Shown piece after piece: positions 33,994-37,937 of a stretch of DNA of 37,937 bases (position 1 is its first letter; each line of letters begins with the position of its first letter). The notes under the pieces were generated by a model. It was not told the DNA's origin, ran no database searches, and saw nothing but the letters and a program-made list of their open reading frames with translations. The stretch covers positions 1 to 37,937 of the forward strand of contig QQND01000024.1 in assembly GCA_003402745.1 (NCBI GenBank), given 5' to 3'. This DNA comes from Verrucomicrobiota bacterium. Its GTDB lineage: Bacteria; Verrucomicrobiota; Verrucomicrobiia; Chthoniobacterales; Chthoniobacteraceae. The translations under genes were made by a program, and so were the position numbers.

Positions 33994-35214
33994 TTGCCAC
34001 GCACGACTGAAAAAATAAATTCCAAATCAAAGGATTTTCTCACCCAAAAAAGAGCCGTGCACATCGCCCTCATCACAGAAACGTACGCTCCCGAAATCAA
34101 CGGGGTCGCCATGACCTTGGGGCGCATCGTGGATGGCCTGACATCCCGGGGCCATCGAATCACGCTGGTGCGTCCGCGGCAGAGACACGAGTCGCCGAAG
34201 TACAGCGTGACCCAAAGAGTGGCTTGCCAGCAGGTCCGGCTGCCCGGAATGCCGCTGCCTGGTTATCCACAGCTGCGCATCGGACTGCCGGCTGGCAAGC
34301 GCTTAAGAAGCCTTTGGGAGTCGGTCCGTCCCGATCTCGTGCACGTCGCAACCGAAGGTCCGCTGGGCGCCTCTGCGGTAACAGCGGCTCTGGAGCTGAG
34401 CATCCCTGTCACCTCCAGCTTCCATACTAATTTTGACCACTACACGCGGGATTACCACATGGGTTGGATGAAGCCGATGGTCACGACCTGGTTGCGCTAT
34501 CTTCACAACCGCACGATGCGGACGTTTGTTCCGACACAGGATATGTTGGGGAGATTGGAGCGGGAGGGTTATACAAACTTGCGGTTGCTCTCACGCGGAG
34601 TTGATTCCGACCTTTTCTCACCCAAGCGCAGAGACGAATCGCTTCGGAACTCTTGGGGGTTAAGCCCGAATGACCTGGCGGTGGTTCATGTGGGGCGCAT
34701 GGCGGCGGAAAAGAACTATCCGCTGCTCTTTCGGGCTTTTGATCAAATCAAGGCCGTGGAACCCACCGCCAGATTGGTCCTAGTGGGTGATGGGCCGTTG
34801 TTGGCCACCTATCAGAAACAGCGTCCGGATGTCATTTTCACCGGTTTTTATACCGGCCAAAACCTCGCCGCCCATTACGCCTCCGGAGATCTTTACGTGC
34901 ACGCCAGCACCACGGAAACCTTTGGAAATGTGGTCACCGAGGCGATGGCCAGTGGACTTGCAGTGAGTGCCTTCGATTATGCCGCGGCGCGTGAATTTAT
35001 CAGGTCTGGCCAGAACGGCCTTGTAGCACCGGTCGGGGACGAGGAGGCGTTTATCCAGAATGCAGTGCGCCTGGCAGGAGAGGGTCCACTACGACAGCGC
35101 CTCGCGGCTGCGGGCACAGATACAACGCGGCAACTGGGCTGGGACCAAGTCGTAGCGGGTTTTGAAAACGACCTTGTGGAAGCCGCGGAGTTCCACCCTT
35201 CAAGAGCCCTTTAA
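33994..35214 (+). CDS. glycosyltransferase family 4, MgtA/SqdX/PimB-like
   Basis: A 406-residue GT-B enzyme. H-I-A-L-I-T-E-T-Y-A-P-E-I-N-G-V-A is the first strand and acceptor loop, typical of GT4 enzymes that glycosylate membrane lipids (diacylglycerol, phosphatidylinositol or sulfolipid). The donor site has V-H-V-G-R-M-A-A-E-K-N and the E-x7-E motif in E-T-F-G-N-V-V-T-E-A-M-A-S-G. The TTG at 33994 has A-A-A-G-G nine bases before it and gives a basic 21-residue lead. A GTG at 34057 that would start right before the first strand is also possible. No membrane segment. Confidence 0.9.
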   Translation: MPRTTEKINSKSKDFLTQKRAVHIALITETYAPEINGVAMTLGRIVDGLTSRGHRITLVRPRQRHESPKYSVTQRVACQQVRLPGMPLPGYPQLRIGLPAGKRLRSLWESVRPDLVHVATEGPLGASAVTAALELSIPVTSSFHTNFDHYTRDYHMGWMKPMVTTWLRYLHNRTMRTFVPTQDMLGRLEREGYTNLRLLSRGVDSDLFSPKRRDESLRNSWGLSPNDLAVVHVGRMAAEKNYPLLFRAFDQIKAVEPTARLVLVGDGPLLATYQKQRPDVIFTGFYTGQNLAAHYASGDLYVHASTTETFGNVVTEAMASGLAVSAFDYAAAREFIRSGQNGLVAPVGDEEAFIQNAVRLAGEGPLRQRLAAAGTDTTRQLGWDQVVAGFENDLVEAAEFHPSRAL

Positions 35215-35326
35215 AAATTCGCCGCAAATCATCCCCCCGGAGCCGCCTTCCAGCCTCGCCTCGCGTTCGCTTAGCCGCGCCCACACAATTCGCCTTCCAA
35301 CGTAGCGGCGGCCTCCACCGCTGATT

Positions 35327-35360
35327 AAAATGCCCGCCGGCGGACCTCCGCCGACGGGCA
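35327..35360 (-). terminator. terminator-like hairpin downstream of the HPF-type gene
   Basis: A 30-base GC-rich hairpin (TGCCCG at 35331-35336 closing with CGGGCA at 35355-35360, inner stem CGGCGGA/TCCGCCG, one mismatch). On the minus strand it is followed by TTTT. It lies about 34 bases past the HPF-type stop. Confidence 0.6.
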
Positions 35361-35393
35361 CCCGTTTCCCCCAATTATTGAGCGGCTCCGTTT

Positions 35394-35729
35394 TTAGGTG
35401 CACACTCTGGGCGACGTCCTCTGCCACCTGCCCAAAATTTTCTGACTCTGTTTCAGCCGTTTCTTTTCAATCCTCGCAAAAAGCATCCCATCGAGTTTTT
35501 GAAGGGCTGCTCTCAGCGTGTGATCCACGGACTCGACCATAATGTCGGGGCCTGGGATCACCAAATGCGCCGAAAGGCGGAAGGCCGGGCTGCATTCGGC
35601 GCGTTTTTCGACAACAATTCGGGCTTCATCAATTCGCAGCAGTTTGCCCAAAGCAGCGAGTTTTTCCCTGAGCTGTGTGGAGAACTTGACCGAGGGTTGA
35701 TTCAGATTGGATTTGAGGCTGAGTTTCAT
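35394..35729 (-). CDS. HPF/RaiA-type ribosome hibernation factor
   Basis: A 111-residue protein that fits the S30AE domain of the ribosome-hibernation family. An opening V-K-F-S-T-Q-L-R-E-K-L leads into K-L-L-R-I-D-E-A-R-I-V-V-E-K, then A-H-L-V-I-P-G-P-D-I-M-V-E and the helix D-H-T-L-R-A-A-L-Q-K-L-D-G-M-L-F-A-R-I-E-K-K-R-L-K. Such proteins bind the 30S decoding channel and stabilise inactive ribosomes in stress or stationary phase; the family name also includes sigma-54 modulation protein. It is divergent from the LysR gene across 70 bases. The match rests on pattern, so subtype is not assigned. Confidence 0.75.
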   Translation of the reverse strand: MKLSLKSNLNQPSVKFSTQLREKLAALGKLLRIDEARIVVEKRAECSPAFRLSAHLVIPGPDIMVESVDHTLRAALQKLDGMLFARIEKKRLKQSQKILGRWQRTSPRVCT

Positions 35730-35799
35730 GACGCCGTGAAGTTTGCCTGCGGATTGAATATTCGACTAATACAAAGAAACATAGAAACTCTTCCATTTT

Positions 35800-36798
35800 A
35801 TGAAAGACTTAACAGGCCACGTCGAATGGCTTAATTATCATCATCTAAGGTATTTCCATGCAATTGCAAGGGAGGGGAGCCTCCGGCGCGCCTCGGAGGT
35901 GTTGCGCTGCTCACAGCCGTCCATCTGCTCCCAGGTCAAACTGCTAGAAGAGGCCCTCGGAGAAACGCTCTACAGGCGTAGTGGCCGTTCCATCGCCCTG
36001 ACAAGCTTCGGGAGGGTTGTTTACGAGTACGCGGAATCAATTTTTTCAATCGGCCGGGAATTGTTGTCCACGGCGCGGCGCGCTGCTTCCACGGCCACCC
36101 TACGGCTTCAGGTAGGCATTCTTGATTCCTTTCCAAAACTGCTTTCCATTGAGGTGCTCAAACCCGTTTTCGAAAGTCGGCCCGTCGTCCAAGTGACCTG
36201 TCGGGAGGGAAAAATCGAAGATCTTCTGGGCCAACTGGCATCGCACAGATTGGACGCCATTTTAAGTGATGAAGTGCCTCCCTCGGGGATGCAGATTAAA
36301 ACATTCTCGCATCTTTTGGGAGAATCCGGGCTCACCTTCTGCGCTGCCCCGGAGCTGGCCGCGCGCTTGAAAAAAAAAGGTCCGTTTCCGAAAGTGCTGC
36401 ATGACGCTCCGCTTTTGTTGCCGACCCAAAACACGGCACTCCGGAGGGAGATGGAAAAGTGGTTTGAAGCGAACCAAATCGAGCCTGTGGTAGTGGGTGA
36501 ATTTGAGGACGCCGCTCTAGCAAAAATTGTTGCTGCAGAAGGATACGGGGTGACCGCAGTGCCCTCCCTTGTTGAGACTGAAGCCGTGGAGCGTTATGGA
36601 TTTGTGCCTGTCGGCCGGACGCTTGAGTGTGGAGTACGCCTGTTTTTGATCACCGCCGAGCGCAACTTCGCACACCCCGGTGTCGCACTGCTTGCAAAAC
36701 AGTTTGCGAAAACGCCTCTATCCAAACAGCTCACTTCACAGCGCACCAAGTCTCCGACAAAACCACCAAAACGCCGGAGCAACGCTGAAACTCCATGA
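35800..36798 (+). CDS. LysR-family transcriptional regulator, NhaR-like
   Basis: A 332-residue LysR regulator. The winged helix-turn-helix (about 11-70) begins W-L-N-Y-H-H-L-R-Y-F-H-A-I-A-R-E-G-S, closely like NhaR, the Na+/H+-responsive activator of nhaA in E. coli, and continues A-S-E-V-L-R-C-S-Q-P-S-I. The effector domain (about 100-300) contains the usual G-I-L-D-S-F-P-K and G-Y-G-V-T-A-V-P segments. The tail is basic. It is divergent from the HPF-type gene and overlaps the phospholipase D gene by four bases (ATGA), so it probably controls both. The ligand is unknown; a sodium or ionic-stress signal is inferred from NhaR. Confidence 0.9.
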   Translation: MKDLTGHVEWLNYHHLRYFHAIAREGSLRRASEVLRCSQPSICSQVKLLEEALGETLYRRSGRSIALTSFGRVVYEYAESIFSIGRELLSTARRAASTATLRLQVGILDSFPKLLSIEVLKPVFESRPVVQVTCREGKIEDLLGQLASHRLDAILSDEVPPSGMQIKTFSHLLGESGLTFCAAPELAARLKKKGPFPKVLHDAPLLLPTQNTALRREMEKWFEANQIEPVVVGEFEDAALAKIVAAEGYGVTAVPSLVETEAVERYGFVPVGRTLECGVRLFLITAERNFAHPGVALLAKQFAKTPLSKQLTSQRTKSPTKPPKRRSNAETP

Positions 36799-37934
36799 AT
36801 AACGGCGAGGCGATGTGGGAGTCAGAAACCCTGTATTTGGACGGCGACAAGTTTTACGCAGCGCTGATCAATGAGATCGAATCTGCCACGTCTTCCGTGG
36901 ACATGGAGGTATACACTTTTGAAGGCGGCCTCCTGGCGGAAAGACTCTGCGAGAGTTTCCAGCGCGCGCATGTGCGGGGCGTGAAGGTACGGCTTGTTTT
37001 CGACCATTGGGGCTCTTCGGAGATCGACTACGGACTGCATCAACGCCTTCTTGAGGCCGGAGTGAAAACACGGATATTCAGAGGGTTGCCCTGGAGAATA
37101 CTAGACGCGCGAGGGGCGGGGCTCACCCGGAAAACCGAAGCGTGGGTGAGCCAGTTTTTGCGTAGGATCAAGAGGCTGAACCGCGGGTTCCACAGAAAGG
37201 TGACCATCATCGACGGCGTCGCCGCCTGGGTCAGTAGCTTGAACGTTTCCGACATGCACCTCAAGGAGGTGCAGGGGCGGGGTGCCTGGTCCGACGCAGG
37301 GGTGAGAGTGAGCGGTCCGGAGGTGCGCGTTCTCTCCGATGCATTCAGGCGGGTGTTTGGCGAGCGCCTGCCCGCTGATCCAAGAAAGTCACTGCCGGGG
37401 CTCGTGCTGCTGAACGACTCCCGCTTTCTGCGAGGCAGAATGAACAACCGGTTTCGCGAAAGAATTCACCTCGCCAAAAGCAGGGTCTGGATTCAGAACC
37501 CTTACTTTTTGCCGCCGCGCAGATTCCTCCGCGCGCTTTGCCGGTCTGCGAGGCAGGGGACGGATGTGCGTATTTTGGTGCCGGAAAAGAACGACCACCA
37601 GTTTATCCGCTGGATCAGCCTAGGCCTGATGGGGCTGCTTTTGAAGAACGGCGTTCGTGTCCTGGAGTATCAGGGCTCCTTCGCCCACAAGAAGGTGCTG
37701 ATCGTCGACGATCAAATGTTTTTGGGATCGGTCAATTGGAACTACAGGAGTTTTTTGCACGACCTCGAAGTGGAAGTGGAGGTGACGCATCCCTCCTCAA
37801 AGCAGCAGCTTGAAGCTTCGTTCCAAAGCGATGAGGCCCACTCCCAGGAATTGACGGAGTTAAAATTCGCCGCCCTGCCGTTCTGGTTGCAGGCGCTGAG
37901 CCGCCTGCTGTTTTTCTTCCGCTACTGGTGCTGA
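36795..37934 (+). CDS. phospholipase D-family protein, cardiolipin-synthase-like (ClsB/ClsC type)
   Basis: A 379-residue protein with two H-x-K-x4-D motifs: H133-R-K-V-T-I-I-D140 followed by S-S-L-N, and H298-K-K-V-L-I-V-D305 followed by G-S-V-N-W-N-Y-R-S. Both sites are complete, so activity is likely. There is no N-terminal membrane anchor, unlike ClsA, but the last 20 residues (F-W-L-Q-A-L-S-R-L-L-F-F-F-R-Y-W) form an amphipathic or hydrophobic tail that may bind the membrane. The family condenses phosphatidylglycerol (or PE with PG) into cardiolipin. The start overlaps the LysR stop (ATGA), and an internal ATG lies six codons on. The stop is three bases before the window end. Confidence 0.9.
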   Translation: MNNGEAMWESETLYLDGDKFYAALINEIESATSSVDMEVYTFEGGLLAERLCESFQRAHVRGVKVRLVFDHWGSSEIDYGLHQRLLEAGVKTRIFRGLPWRILDARGAGLTRKTEAWVSQFLRRIKRLNRGFHRKVTIIDGVAAWVSSLNVSDMHLKEVQGRGAWSDAGVRVSGPEVRVLSDAFRRVFGERLPADPRKSLPGLVLLNDSRFLRGRMNNRFRERIHLAKSRVWIQNPYFLPPRRFLRALCRSARQGTDVRILVPEKNDHQFIRWISLGLMGLLLKNGVRVLEYQGSFAHKKVLIVDDQMFLGSVNWNYRSFLHDLEVEVEVTHPSSKQQLEASFQSDEAHSQELTELKFAALPFWLQALSRLLFFFRYWC

Positions 37935-37937
37935 CCA

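Overview
The window looks like chromosomal DNA of a Gram-negative member of the PVC superphylum, most likely Verrucomicrobiota. There is a complete outer-membrane toolkit (BamA, Skp/OmpH, LpxD, a TonB-dependent receptor and a two-partner-secretion pore). It sits beside families typical of Verrucomicrobia and Planctomycetes: a cytochrome-c/DUF1592 protein paired with DUF1552, a DUF1080 hydrolase, a Tat-exported sugar isomerase, and a small HPCPLC protein next to a TonB receptor. A planctomycete is the main alternative. No phage, insertion sequence, CRISPR array, tRNA or rRNA was recognised. Few genes have a clear Shine-Dalgarno sequence.

Layout. 1-2.8 kb: the 3' end of a large MBG-repeat exoprotein (TpsA-like) and its TpsB transporter. 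3-5.8 kb: class II fructose-1,6-bisphosphatase (glpX) divergent from the GTPase gene ychF. 5.9-9.0 kb: a tandem pair of Deg9-like envelope proteins, the first an intact serine protease and the second lacking the catalytic His and Ser. 9.1-13.2 kb: the bamA-skp-lpxD envelope operon on the minus strand. 13.4-16.6 kb: the small Cys-motif protein, a 467-base leader with a 14-bp inverted repeat, and a TonB receptor closed by a strong terminator. 16.7-23.0 kb: the DUF1592/DUF1552 pair, a sugar-isomerase/aldo-keto reductase pair with overlapping ends, and an EF-hand secreted protein. 23.1-27.5 kb, minus strand: thioesterase, glycosyltransferase, mazG, DUF2270 protein and a rhomboid-like protein that has lost its catalytic serine.

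27.7-32.5 kb is the most striking part. Two ammonium transporter-PII modules (amt-glnK) stand back to back. In the 453-base divergent region each has a sigma-54-type -24/-12 promoter pointing at its own amt gene. The PII proteins are about 89% identical, whereas the two transporters belong to different Amt types, and both have long Ala/Pro-rich N-terminal extensions. This suggests a nitrogen-starvation locus under RpoN with an NtrC-like activator.

32.5-37.9 kb: a small membrane protein, a DUF1080 hydrolase, a second GT4 glycosyltransferase, an HPF/RaiA-type ribosome factor divergent from a NhaR-like LysR regulator, and a cardiolipin-synthase-like phospholipase D protein translationally coupled to that regulator.

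Most genes belong to known families. The best candidates for undescribed biology are the protease/pseudoprotease tandem, the mirrored sigma-54 amt-glnK locus, and the HPCPLC protein with its structured leader and TonB receptor.
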